From Planococcus citri (lineage: Eukaryota > Arthropoda > Insecta > Hemiptera > Pseudococcidae), in contig NC_088681.1 in the NCBI RefSeq assembly GCF_950023065.1, positions 12,338,001 to 12,402,000 of the forward strand: a stretch of DNA of 64,000 nucleotides, read 5' to 3'. This document shows, one piece after another, positions 47,961 to 59,060 of the stretch. Each line of letters begins with the position of its first letter. The first letter of the stretch is position 1. Both the position numbers and the translations under genes were made by a program. Under the pieces are notes generated by a model, which made no database searches, was not told where the DNA came from, and saw nothing but the letters and a program-made list of their open reading frames with translations.

Positions 47961-49178
47961 TGATTACTAAAGATGAGTACCTTTTTTGAAGAGGAAATTG
48001 AGTACGAGCCCTGTTTGAAGAATTACTGGAGGGGAGAAATATTTGTAGATGGCAAAGAGGAATAGTATTTGTATATTATTTTTAATTTTCATTTTTTAGT
48101 GTTTCTATTTTCTGAGGAATAAAAAGTAGATTTGATTTTTTGATGGTTTTTGTTCTGTGTTTATACAAGAGGGGAGAAGAGATGGATTTCTGCAATGATG
48201 GAAAACTGAAACTGAAATTTGAAAAAAGCAAAATTGATTTTTTGGTTGTTTATTTTTTCCAATCAATTTCAATCAAATTTAATGGAAAAAAAAGTGGAAC
48301 TAAAACTGAATCTGAAGAAAGCGAAACCAAATGGAACTAAAAACTTGAAAGTTGTTGAAAGTAAAATAGAAATGCAAAAGTTTTGCCTTTTGCCATAACT
48401 AGATCCTATTCTAGATTTTGATTTTTGCTTTCTGGCAGTTTTGATTTGACCTTTGGGTTTTGGTCTCTTCAGGCCAGCGCCAGGTTCTCGATTCAATTCC
48501 TCATGTGGATCATGAAGAAGAGAAGAACAAGAACTGAAGTGTGAAGAGTGTCTGCTGTGCTGTGGTGTTTCTCTGTTACTCTCACTTTCTCATCTCTGAC
48601 AGTCTGACTCCTGCATAGGCTCCAATTATAATCCTTAATTTCAATTCATTCGACTGATTGATTGAGTTCTAGTTCTTCTTCCTCTACTTCTGAGAGAACC
48701 TCCGTCCTATGGATTGAAGAAGGTCCTCTGACCAGGACCAGGACCTCTAGGCTCTAACTTGGGCTCTGAAGTCTGAATTCCGGATCGCTGATCGAATTGA
48801 ACTCATTGAAGGAACTTTCAGTTTCAGAAATCAGAGAGAATATTATTTTTACAAAAAATGAAAAAACAGTAAAACACCCATTCGTTTCCCAAATCCGAAT
48901 TCCGAACCGGTTCCATCCATTTTCCGTTCCTTCCTTTCATTTTTCTGAAAAAAAAGGCAAAAAAAACGAATAGGTAAATCACCTATTTACCTAGTTGACG
49001 CTAGAAAAGCACAGATAGCGCTGCGACGTTGCTGCGGCTAGACCATTCCTAGCGCAACGAAATTTATCTATCTGGCCGTAGTAGTACGATTTCATTCCTC
49101 TATATCTATCTACATGAACGGTCACAGGCGTCGAGTGAATTTATAAAAATTATCTGTTTCGCGATAGTGTTTTTTCTG
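47961..49178. other. Intergenic, upstream region of the Spitz-like gene
   Basis: Bases 48360-48850 are less AT-rich, with GACCAGGACCAGGACC and many GAAGAAG-type words. No coding frame is convincing. Bases 49000-49180 probably hold the promoter and 5' UTR of the following gene. Confidence 0.35.
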
Positions 49179-49311
49179 TTTTATGTATGTCGAAAATTAC
49201 TTCGCGGTGAATGCTTTTCTGAAAGCATTCACGTAAATCAGCCGTACTCGCGAGCAAGTGTTTTATGTATGTGGAAAATTACTTGGCGGTGAATGCTGTA
49301 CGAGCATTCAC
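49179..49311 (+). repeat. Duplicated 36-bp block with hairpins and two ATGs in the Spitz-like 5' region
   Basis: The 36-base block at 49179-49214 recurs at 49261-49296 with two mismatches. Each copy begins TTTTATG and ends GTGAATGC, and each is followed by an inverted GCATTCAC. The result is an 11-bp stem with a TCTG loop (49207-49232) and a 9-bp stem with a 5-base loop (49289-49311). Copy one opens a 17-codon frame (49183-49236, MYVENYFAVNAFLKAFT). Copy two opens the same peptide in frame with the downstream ligand. Confidence 0.8.
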
Positions 49312-49801
49312 TCGCACAGCAACCAAATACGCGATGATGTTCTTCATCCTAGTCTTTTATGCGATATTATCAATCACCGAAGGCTGTTCCAGTAGATCTA
49401 CGCCAAAACCAAGACCCACGGGTCCAACGCCTAGGCCAAATATCACATTCCACACGTACGTATGCCCTCCGATGTACGCTTCGTGGTACTGCTTAAATGG
49501 AGCTACTTGTTTCACAGTTAAAATAGGAGAACATTTTTTATATAATTGTGAATGCGCCGAAGGGTTCATTGGACCTAGGTGCGAATTCAAAGACTTAGAT
49601 AGTTCCTATCTGTTATCACGAAAGCAAGTATTGCTCGAAACGGCGGGTATAGCTTTTGGTGCAACTTTGGCTGTATTATTTGTGGTTGCTGTATGCGTGT
49701 TATTATACTATCGATATCATCGTAAACAAAAACAAAGATTACTTCTGGACACAAGCTGGGTAGACGGATATGTTAGAGAAAGACCATTTTCAAGACGTTA
49801 A
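49265..49801 (+). CDS. spi: Spitz/Keren-type EGF receptor ligand precursor
   Basis: From the first in-frame ATG the product is 178 residues. Met24 or Met25 (49334 or 49337), directly before a hydrophobic signal peptide (MMFFILVFYAILSITEG), is the more likely start and gives about 154 residues. A Pro/Thr linker with sequon NIT (59-61) precedes one EGF domain with six cysteines (67, 76, 82, 95, 97, 106) in the ErbB-ligand spacing. The WYCLNGATCFTVKI and CECAEGFIGPRCE blocks closely follow Drosophila Spitz. A membrane segment (127-149) opens with AGIAFGA, matching the small-residue rhomboid cleavage region of Spitz. The cytoplasmic tail is short and basic. Expected role: membrane precursor processed by Star and rhomboid to activate EGFR. 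Spitz and Keren cannot be told apart here. The coding region is a single exon. Confidence 0.92.
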   Translation: MYVENYLAVNAVRAFTRTATKYAMMFFILVFYAILSITEGCSSRSTPKPRPTGPTPRPNITFHTYVCPPMYASWYCLNGATCFTVKIGEHFLYNCECAEGFIGPRCEFKDLDSSYLLSRKQVLLETAGIAFGATLAVLFVVAVCVLLYYRYHRKQKQRLLLDTSWVDGYVRERPFSRR

Positions 49802-51870
49802 TATTGTATGTAATTGATAATAATGTATTTTGTAGCAATATGTGTTGTACCACTTTATATACGTACCCTATAACCATACCTCATCATCTGTAAACTAGAC
49901 GAAGAAAACGATGAAAAAAAAAATCTCAACTAAAACGGATAATAATTTATATTGTATACCACTATATATATATAATATGTACGAACGCAACGAACAAATT
50001 CGATTGGCATTTAATTGTGACGATTTATAGTAATCATTAAAACAAAAAAATTGAGTAACATTTTTAATACAAATTGTATAGTATTGTAAACAAAGTATTA
50101 TTTAGTGTTTCTTCTTTCCTCCTATTTTTTTCTTCTACTATTTTTTTTTTCTTTCCTAAATGTAAACTTGTGTATTCCGGATTTTGCAAATCTAATTCAT
50201 TGTGTGTAAGATGCGCCTTAAAATTAGTGTACTGTTTTTTTCTTTAAGTTTTTTTTGATATTATATTTATTTCGTATTATAATATTTTTTATGATTCGGT
50301 CATGTTTCTTTTTATATATATATTATTGTATATTTTTGTCGTCATCGGAAAGTACACCACCGAAACACTCGTCCTAATTGCATAATTGTCTATGTACCAC
50401 TTTTCTGTTGTTCTATGATGCAATATCCTTCTTGTTATAGTATAAATTTTCTTTTCTAATGGCTACACTGCGTTTTGTAATTTTGATTTTTTTTTCTGCT
50501 CTCGTACGACGACCTTGAACCCTGAACTTGGAAAGTTGCATCTTCGAAAGCACACCACGACGTACAGATCATCTTGGTTGGAGTTGGATTCGATGAAAGA
50601 TACGTCGCCCACATGTCTAGTATTGAGAGAGTATATTTTGAGAACCACTAGTTTAAATTTTCCATTTCACCGAATGACCCTTCTTCGACGTCGAGTAAGC
50701 AAATATGGTATTTTAATAAAATTGCTATTTTTTTTTCTCGTGACCAAGTCGATTGGTCGACTCGTGTCGGTATTTTCGTGACCGTAGGTTCGTCCATTCC
50801 TCCTTATGTGTATTAATTTTTAATTACAGAATATGCTCAAAAAAATTACTCAGCTGTGCCAATCCATTATCGTATACTAGAAAGTGAGAAGGTATTAAAA
50901 ATGGTTTAATTAGTCATTCGTGGAGGAAAAAAATTCGCACACAGCTACGCCGGTTCGTCGTCGTCGTCGTCGTCGTATAAATTATGTAATAAATACGCTG
51001 CTCGTAACGTAAATACGATAACATCGTGCTGAAATGAAATTGTTCATTGATAAAATCAACCGAGACCTGAGGCCATATCGATTCATGACTAACTAATGAG
51101 GTTTTTTACATTTCCAACGCGTATGAATGAAGTTCGCCACCGCCGCCGGTCCGGTTTTACTCCTATGATGGAGAGATTTTCACGTCGTCGTCGTCGCAGA
51201 ATGTCCTCACTCGGTCCTGTTTCGCATTCCCCTGTCTCAGTCGCGATAAATTATCACCGCGAGATGCTCACCGGAATGGCCATACTCGCTCACTCTTTAA
51301 TGTCGCCGAAATCCGAAACCTCCTTCCTAAACGTCGATATCCAACCAAGATTTATTTTCGTGTACGACTACGTCGAGGTCTACATTCTTATACACGAATG
51401 AATGGAGAAGGAGATGCAGAATGGAACGAACAATGTGCTGTGTCCATATAGAGGGAGAATGTGAGAGAGAGAGAGAGAAGAAGCACGTGCTTCGTCGTAT
51501 AGTGTATAGTATAGTACGAGCTACGAGTTAAATGCTGATACACCTATCACGCGAGTTCTCGTGTATTGCCAATTTACGATACACTATCGGTACGTAAATT
51601 GCGGTACAATGTGGTATGAGTATGAGGTATCTTCTTTGTAATTATCTTATTTGCGATGATCGATTTATAATACCCGGGGTGGTGCATTTGGCTATGGAAT
51701 TATCTTCAATTATTATTAGTAAAGGCTTTCTTGGTTTGGACCCTTCGAAAAATCTTTCTAGCCATTCTGGAGCCTTCATCAACTTTCCGATACTGATTCA
51801 ATATTATATAATTATTATGAACTGAGTTTCAAAAAAATTGAGAAAACCTTCGCTGGTGTTTGTTTTTGAT
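49802..51870. other. Probable long 3' UTR of the Spitz-like gene, then intergenic
   Basis: The first kilobase is T-rich with many TGTATA words, as in long 3' UTRs. Candidate polyadenylation signals AATAAA lie at 50715-50720 and 50988-50993. A (TCG)n run is at about 50955-50976 and a GA run at about 51462-51476. No further gene is supported. Confidence 0.4.
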
Positions 51871-52250
51871 CCCACAGATCAGGAATCTGATGTTGACATT
51901 TTGATTTTGGGTAAGGGGCAGGGGGCTGGGAGGGGTAAACGTTTGAAATTGACCATGCATAATATCGTGTGACATGTCTATGTGTATGTTTTGGATCCTC
52001 CAGATTGCGAATCGGGCATTATTTTTTCGATTGGGGTGAAGGTGGAAGGGGTTGCTTGGCATATAAAGGTCAAATGTTACAATTTTACCCTCTCCACCCT
52101 TTCACCTTCTCTCCAATCGAAAAACTAATGCCAGATTCGTAATCTACGACCTCAAAAAACGTACATTAGACATGTCACACGGTATTATGGGCAAATTTCT
52201 GGTGTTTACCCCCTCTCCCCCCCCTCCCATCGAGATTTGTAATCTGTGGG
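51871..52250. repeat. 380-bp imperfect inverted repeat
   Basis: CCCACAGAT at 51871 pairs with the region ending ATCTGTGGG at 52250. Inside, the GTGTGACATGTCTA and CAATCGAAAAACTAATGCC-type segments pair across a centre near 52075. It carries the satellite core (ACCTCAAAAAACG then GACATGTCACACGG) found in the 24-26 kb and 52-55 kb arrays. Probably a MITE-like or foldback unit; no target duplication could be settled. Confidence 0.7.
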
Positions 52251-52429
52251 GTGAAACACATTTTATATGCACCGAAATTTGGTTTTTGAGATGGATGGTC
52301 TAGTAGTGATTTGTATTTTTCATTTTCTCAACTTGCCCCTGGAGTGTAGAATAACGTCCAGAAGGGGGGGGGGGTGCTCTTGTACTCTCCATTGTCGTGT
52401 CAATCCCCATTTTTGACTTGATTATAGTT
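52251..52429. other. Short spacer with G tract
   Basis: It contains a G run near 52365-52375 and nothing recognisable. Confidence 0.4.
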
Positions 52430-55180
52430 TACATCAGATTAATCAGATGATTTCACGAGTGTTCCATGAAAATTCGAAAAAAATAATCTAAAGGAGCTGG
52501 TAAAGCATCAAAAAAGGGAACATTATACATCCTGAAATTCTTTCTCCTAGTTGTCGTGGGAGGATGGGAGGGAGGGGGGAAGTTATCGCATTTTGAAAAA
52601 AATCACAGAAAATGTTCCAAAATGTTAATAAATTTAAAGTTTGTAAAATCAAGTTGATTCGACGTTTGTATTTGGTAGATTTTTCAGAAATAGAGTTATT
52701 GTTGAATGATGATCTGTTTTAAAAAAGAGGGGGGTGGAAATTTTGACCAAAAGGTTCGAATATCAAGTAGTGTCGTGTGACATATCGTTTGTTTGGGTTT
52801 CCAGGGTGCTGAGTTTGAAAACGGACTCGGTTTTGTGAGCCAGCCCTCCTAACCTCTGCCACATGCGCCCCAATTTGGTCCCATGATGAAAATTTTGACT
52901 AAATGTGTACATAACAAGTGGTGTCTTGTGACATATTGTTTGGTTCTGTTTCAAGGATGCTGATTTCGAAAATGAACTCAGTTTTGTGATCCAGCTCTCC
53001 CAACCTCTGCCACAGACGCCCCAATTGGGTCCCACGATGAAAATTTTGACTAAATGTGCAAATAACAAGTAGTGTGGTGTGACATATCGTTTGTTTAGGT
53101 TTCTAGGGTGCTGAGTTCGAAAATGGACTCGGTTTTGTGACCCAGCCCTCCCAACCTCTGCCACAGACGCCCCAATTGGGTCCCACGATGAAAATTTTTA
53201 CTAAATGTGCAAATAACAAGTGGTGTCTTGTGACATATGGTTTGCCTGGGTTTCAAGGGTGCTGATTTCGAAAATGAACTCGGTTTTGTGATCCACCCCT
53301 CCCAACCTCTGCCACAGACGCCCCAATTGAGCCCCATGATGAAAATTTTGACTAAATGTGCAAATAACAAGTAGTGTGGTGTGACATATCGTTTGTTTAG
53401 GTTTCTAGGGTGCTGAGTTCGAAAATGGACTCGGTTTTGTGACCCAGCCCTCCCAACCTCTGCCACAGACGTCCCAATTGGGTCCCATGATGAAAATTTT
53501 GACTCAAATTGAAAATATCAAGTGTGACATATCGTTTGTTGGGTTTTTGGAGGTGCTGAGTCCGAATATGAACTTAGTTTTGTGTTTTGACACTCCCCAC
53601 TCCTACCGTAGATACCCCAATTTGGTCTTTTGACGAAACAAAATGATAATTTTCGAGTGAGATATCGTTTGTGAGGTTTCGAAGTGCGTTGAGTTTGAAT
53701 ATGATCTAGGTTTTGTGTTTTGACCCTCCCCACCTCGGCTGACGTACATTTCAATACTCTCTGTCAACAAATTTATTGATTTAATGACGTCTTTTGATTT
53801 ATTTGTTTCACAACATATTTTGAGGTTATAAAATAGAGTTCCAGTGAATATAAAGTGATTTTTTGTTTTTGACGAGGAAGAGGAAGGGAATGATGAGTCA
53901 TTAACTGAGTGAACTGTTTGAAATTCCAAGTCTGGAAAAATTTCAAGGGGGTTGCGGTGGTTGGATTACGAAATTAGGTTCATATTTGAACTCAGCGCCC
54001 CTCAAAACCTGACATTCAATATGTCACAAGCTTTATCATTTTGTCTCCATTTTAAGATCAAATTGAGTTATATTTGTATGTGTGGTAGGGTTGGGTAAGG
54101 TCAAATGACAAAACCAAGTTCATATTCGGACTCAGCGCCCCCAAAAACCAACAAACAATGTGTTAGACGGTATTATCATTTTTTTCTCATTTGTAGATCA
54201 ACTTGAGCTACGTGTGGTAGGGGTGGGGAGGGGTCAAATGACAAAACCGAGATCATACTCGGACTCAACGGTCCCAAAGACCCAACAAACGATATGTCAC
54301 ACGGTATTATCATTTTTTTCTCATTTTAAAATGAAATTGAGGTAGCTGTGGCGGGGAAGGGGAGGGTCAATACACAAAATCAAGTTCATAATCAGACTCA
54401 GCACCTCTAAAAACCTAACAAACGATATGTCACATGGCATTATCATCTTTTTCTCATTTTTGAATAAAACTGAGGTACCTATGGCAGGGGAGGGGAGGGT
54501 CAAAATACAAAATCAGGTTCATATTCGGACTCAGCACCCCTAAAAACCCAACAAACGATATGTCACATGGAATTATCATCTTTTTCTCATTTTTGAATAA
54601 AATTGAGGTACCAGAGGTAGGGACGGGGGGGTCAAAACACAAATTCAAGCTTATATTCGGATTCAGCACCTCCAAACACCCAACAAACGATATGTCACAC
54701 TTGATATTTTCAGCTTTGGTCAACATTTTCACCATAGGACCAAATTAGGGTCTCTGTAGTTGGGTTTGGAAGGGTCAGATCACAAAATTAAGTTCATTTT
54801 CGAACTCAGCACCCGTGAAACCCTAACAAACGATATGTCACACGGCAGTACTCGTTATTTGCAGCTTTAGTCAGAATTTTCACCCCCACCCCATTTTGAA
54901 ATAAGTCACTAGTTACTCCATTTTTTAAAAATTTATGAAACACTTCAATCTGACGAGAATAAGGATTGGTTCTAACGTCGAATAAACTATATTTGGCACA
55001 ATTTATCAAGATTTTGAGAAGGTTTCTATTTTTATTTTCAATATTCAATAATCCCTCCCCTCCTATCTGGTGGATGCTTCGAGAACAAATTTCAGGATGA
55101 TAAATGTTCCGTTTCTTGATGCTCTTCAAGCTCCTTTGGATCGTTTTTTCGAGTTTTCAATTGTAGAGGACGAGGAGTCA
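52430..55180. repeat. Large foldback built of ~151-bp and ~133-bp satellite units
   Basis: Left-arm outer sequence (GGAGCTGGTAAAGCATCAAA near 52495, then CATCCTGAAATT) pairs with the reverse complement of 55080-55150. The left arm contains units marked by ACATAT(C/T)G at 52780, 52931, 53082, 53232, 53384 and 53527. The right arm contains the reverse-oriented GATATGTCAC at 54291, 54424, 54557, 54689 and 54832. A non-repetitive spacer of about 53760-53930 separates them. Left-arm units alternate between two types, giving a 302-bp dimeric period. Open frames over the units are by-products. Confidence 0.85.
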
Positions 55181-56689
55181 AAACTTGACAAAATCGAGAT
55201 TTTCTCCCAAAAAAGATCCCTCTGTCTTTCTATGATGGGGGGGGGGTGCAGTTTTTTTTTATTTCGTGTACCAACTAGGAGTAATATGCAAAATAACTGC
55301 CCCTAAAAGTAGTTCACGTTGATTTTATAAATTTTTTTAATGCTGCATACATAATTCAAACGATCGATTCATAATAGGTTTAACCCAGGGTGGTACATCT
55401 CTATCTTTAGAACTACCTACCTTTAATCATCCCGACGAAATTAGCAGATAATTCTAATAGGTACATTTTGACCTCGATTTCAGCTCGCAAAAATTACCAT
55501 AAAGTTCAGCTTTTCAACCTAGAAAAACTTTCAGCCGCCCGTCGTCGTCGGTTAAAATAATTGTATTTTCGCACGCGAAATTATACCCAAAGTTGAAGCA
55601 TATCGTGGCGAAAATGATTTCCTTTTTATAATGATTTTTTACTAATAATTTCGTTACCATAAGGTCAATACTTACTTGGTAAAAAAAAAAAAAAATGTTC
55701 TCATGTAGATCCGATGATATTGTCTGGTAAATGGTCACGTTTAGGTTTTTATACCTTATTTAAGGCTTTTTATTGGCGTTAATTTATAATCGTGAGTCGT
55801 GACATATTTAACGCATTCGTCGACCGAATATTACCGCTTTTATTAATTACAACAAAGAATGTCGTGATGGTTTCTATAACACTAGAACTCTGTTCAGTGT
55901 ACACCATGGTAATGAAATTTCTTCGCTGCTACCTACAAGTAAAAAAAAAAAAAAGGTATTGAAACCGGCTCCTTAATTGAGAGAGATTTCGTGTTAGAAT
56001 AATTCACAGCAGTGTGGTTTTTTTTTTGGTATCATTTACCGAAGCATATGTACGTACGATCATCTGAGAACGTTTCATTCTTGGATTATTATGTATTGAA
56101 AAAGGTAAGTGAAACGATCGTATATTTGTCATCATGCTGTAACCTATAGTACGTATAAAGATGAAGGTACCGAAATAGGTAATAATAAGCATAAATCTGT
56201 ATTCTGCAGTCATTGGTGTTTGGTGAGATGTAATGTAAATACATAGATGATTTCATCATGAAACCTTCGTATGGTCAACTTTCATAATTTGATTTGATTC
56301 TACTCGTTGCACCAACGCAAATTATGCTAAAATTATACACAATGTTGCGATAGTCTTGTCTCTTTAAACCAACATTATACATACCTTACCTACAGTCATA
56401 GGAACCAATTTCGAATTCAAATAACGGATATTCCTCCTACGGAACTATTCCTACTGTTGACTGTTGTTGATAATCGTTGAGAGGAAAGTAAATAATTAGG
56501 TGTAATATTGTAACTGATAGAAGGTATGAATGATGAATCATCATTACAATTACATTACATATCTGTGTGCAATGCATGTGTCTGCATATTTTAACAACGA
56601 TTACGTTCGTAATCAATGTAAATATCCGATTCTTTGATATACATATTTAATTTAGAGTGAGTAATTGTGCGGTAATCGTAACACTCATC
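55181..56689. other. Intergenic, nothing recognised
   Basis: It contains a G run near 55237-55247 and two poly(A) runs (55680 and 55940). No supported gene. Confidence 0.4.
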
Positions 56690-59060
56690 AATGGAATAGC
56701 GACACCTTCATCGCAAAAACCCAATATCAAGTGTTTTTTTTTTTTTTTTTTTTTTAGCAATTTTAACAAAAAATTGGTCTCTTTTACAATCAATAAGATT
56801 TTTTGCAATTTTTGCAAAAGAATATGAGATTCATAGAAATTGTAGGTATACAATGGCTTTTGATATTTTAATAAATTGATTATTGTTTGCAATTTTGATG
56901 AAAAAAAATGAGTTTTTTTTGCAAGAAAAACAAGATTGGTCTTTTTAATTTGATTTTTAAATTTTAATACATACAAAAAGTAGATTTTGTGGCAATGAAA
57001 AAGCAAGACTTTTCGAATATGTACTTTGAGCAAAAAACTTTTTCTCCTGCAATTATTGTGGCAAATAAAAAACTTTTTGTTATCTTGAAAACAAAAGTTT
57101 CTTTTGGAAATTTTGACAAAAATGGATTCTTTTTCATATTTTTTACAACAATGAATTAATGTAAGATTTTTTGCAGTTTTTCAAGAAAAGTGAGATTTTT
57201 GGCAATAATAAATGAAGTTTTTTCCCAAAAATTTTTAACAAAAAAAAACAATATTTTGGCAATTTTGCTATAAAACTGTGTTTTTTGGCAATCTTGAAAA
57301 AATGTGGGTTCTTTTTATAGTATTTTGGCCAAAAAATGAAGACTTTCATTTTTGGCTTTTTTGATAGAACATCAATGTTTTTCAACCAATTTTGACACAA
57401 AAACCAGATTTTTTGGGAACAAAAATAATAAAAGAAAAACATGGAAAATTTTGACCAAAAAAACTTTTTTTTGAAATTTAGAGAAAAGAAAAACTTTTTG
57501 CCAATTACTCATCATTGAAAAAATGGGTCTTAAATTGCTCAAAATAATGTAAGATTTTTGGCAGTTTTGGCCAAGTAGTAATTTTTTTTGAACATATTTT
57601 CTAAAACAGATTTTTTTTGCAATTTTGGTTTTGAAAAAACAAGACTTTTTGGCAATTTTGAGAAAATTTTTTTTGTTGTCTTGAAATATGTAAAGAAAGT
57701 TTTCTTAACTTACAGTAAAATTGCACGTTTTGCAACTTCAGCCAAAAAAGTAAGATATTTTGGTAATTTTTAATGATTAAATACTGATGTTTTCCCCGCA
57801 AATTTCAATACAAAAACTACCAAAAGCCGATTCTTGGTGACAAAAAAAGAACATTTTTTGAAAATTTTGGTCATGAAAAAGTGTTTTTCGCAATTTTGGC
57901 AAAAAACAAGATTTTTTACTAATTTAAAAAAAAAACGCAGTATTTTGGCAATTGTGACGAAAGTTGGTACTTTTTTTATATTTTCCATTAAAGTGTAACA
58001 TTTTTGTTTTTTTGCATTTTTGACAAAAAAAAAAACAAAACTTTTTGCAACTTTGAAAAAAAAGTTTGTTTTGGAAATTTTGACAAAAATGGATTCTTTT
58101 TCATATTTTTTACAATAATGAATAATGTAAGATTTTTTGCAATTTTTCAAGAAAAGTGAGATTTTTGGCAATTTTAATTCAACATTTTTCCTCCCCAAAG
58201 TTTTAACCAAAAAAAAAAAACAAATTTTTGGTAATTTTGAGAAAAAATGTGTTTTTTGGAAATCTTGAAAAAATGTGGGTTCTTTTTCTAGTATTTTGGC
58301 CAAAAAAGGTAAGACCATTTTCATTACTGGACATTTTGATTTTTCATGCAATTTTGACACAAAAACCACCTTTTTTGGGAACAAAAATAATAACAGAAAA
58401 ACTTATGGAAAATTTTGACAAAAAAAACTTTTTTTTTGAAATTTAGAGAAAAAAGCAAACTTTTTGCCAATTACTCATCATTGAAAAAACTTTTTTTTTG
58501 CAAATTTTGACACAAATGGGTCTTTTTTTAAATTGCTTGAAATAATGTAAGATTTTTGGCAGTTTTGGCAAAGCAGTACATTTTTTTGAACATATTTCAC
58601 TAAAACAGATTTTTTTTTGCAATTTTGGTTTTAAAAAACAAGATTTTTTGGGAATTTTGATTTAAAAAAAAACAACAAAATTTTATGACAATTTTGAAGA
58701 TTTTTTTTTTGTAATCTTGAAATAAAGTAGATCTTCTTGCAGTAAAATTGCATGTTTCGCAACTTCAGCCAAAGAAGTAAGAAAATTTTAATACAAGAAC
58801 TACCAAAAGTAGATTTTTGGTGACAAAAAAACCAAACTCATTGAAAATCTTGACCCAAGAAAAGTTTTTTCCGCAATTTTGGCAAAAAAAAAACAAGACT
58901 TTTTACTGATTTAACAAAAAAAAAAAAAATAAACAATTTATTTCGGCAATTTTGACAAAAATGGTCCTTTTTGTATATTTTTTATTAAAATGTAACATTT
59001 TTGTTTTTTTTTGCAGTTTTGACAAAAGAAAAATAATCTTTGCAACGAATAAGACGTATT
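56690..59060. repeat. TTGCCAAAAA-type array in reverse orientation, with ~965-bp tandem duplication
   Basis: Here the strand shown carries TTTTTGGCAATTTTGACAAAA, the reverse complement sense of the other arrays. Two long copies stand about 965 bases apart: GGAAATTTTGACAAAAATGG is at 57106 and 58073. TTTGCCAATTACTCATCATT near 57500 recurs near 58460. The open frames, including one of 204 codons at 57770-58384 on the minus strand, are Lys/Phe-rich low-complexity and not called as genes. Confidence 0.8.

Noticed and set aside
52740..52760. GGTTCGAAT resembling a tRNA T-loop
   Set aside because: No acceptor stem or anticodon arm can be drawn; it is part of the satellite unit. No tRNA was found elsewhere in the window either.
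52763..53466. Two overlapping minus-strand frames starting MAEVGRAGSQ
   Set aside because: They are the same satellite unit read twice, 302 bases apart; an artefact of the higher-order repeat.
57770..58384. 204-codon minus-strand open frame
   Set aside because: Lies wholly in a degenerate TTGCCAAAAA array and reads as repeated KNCKKS/FFVKN low-complexity; no start context or domain.
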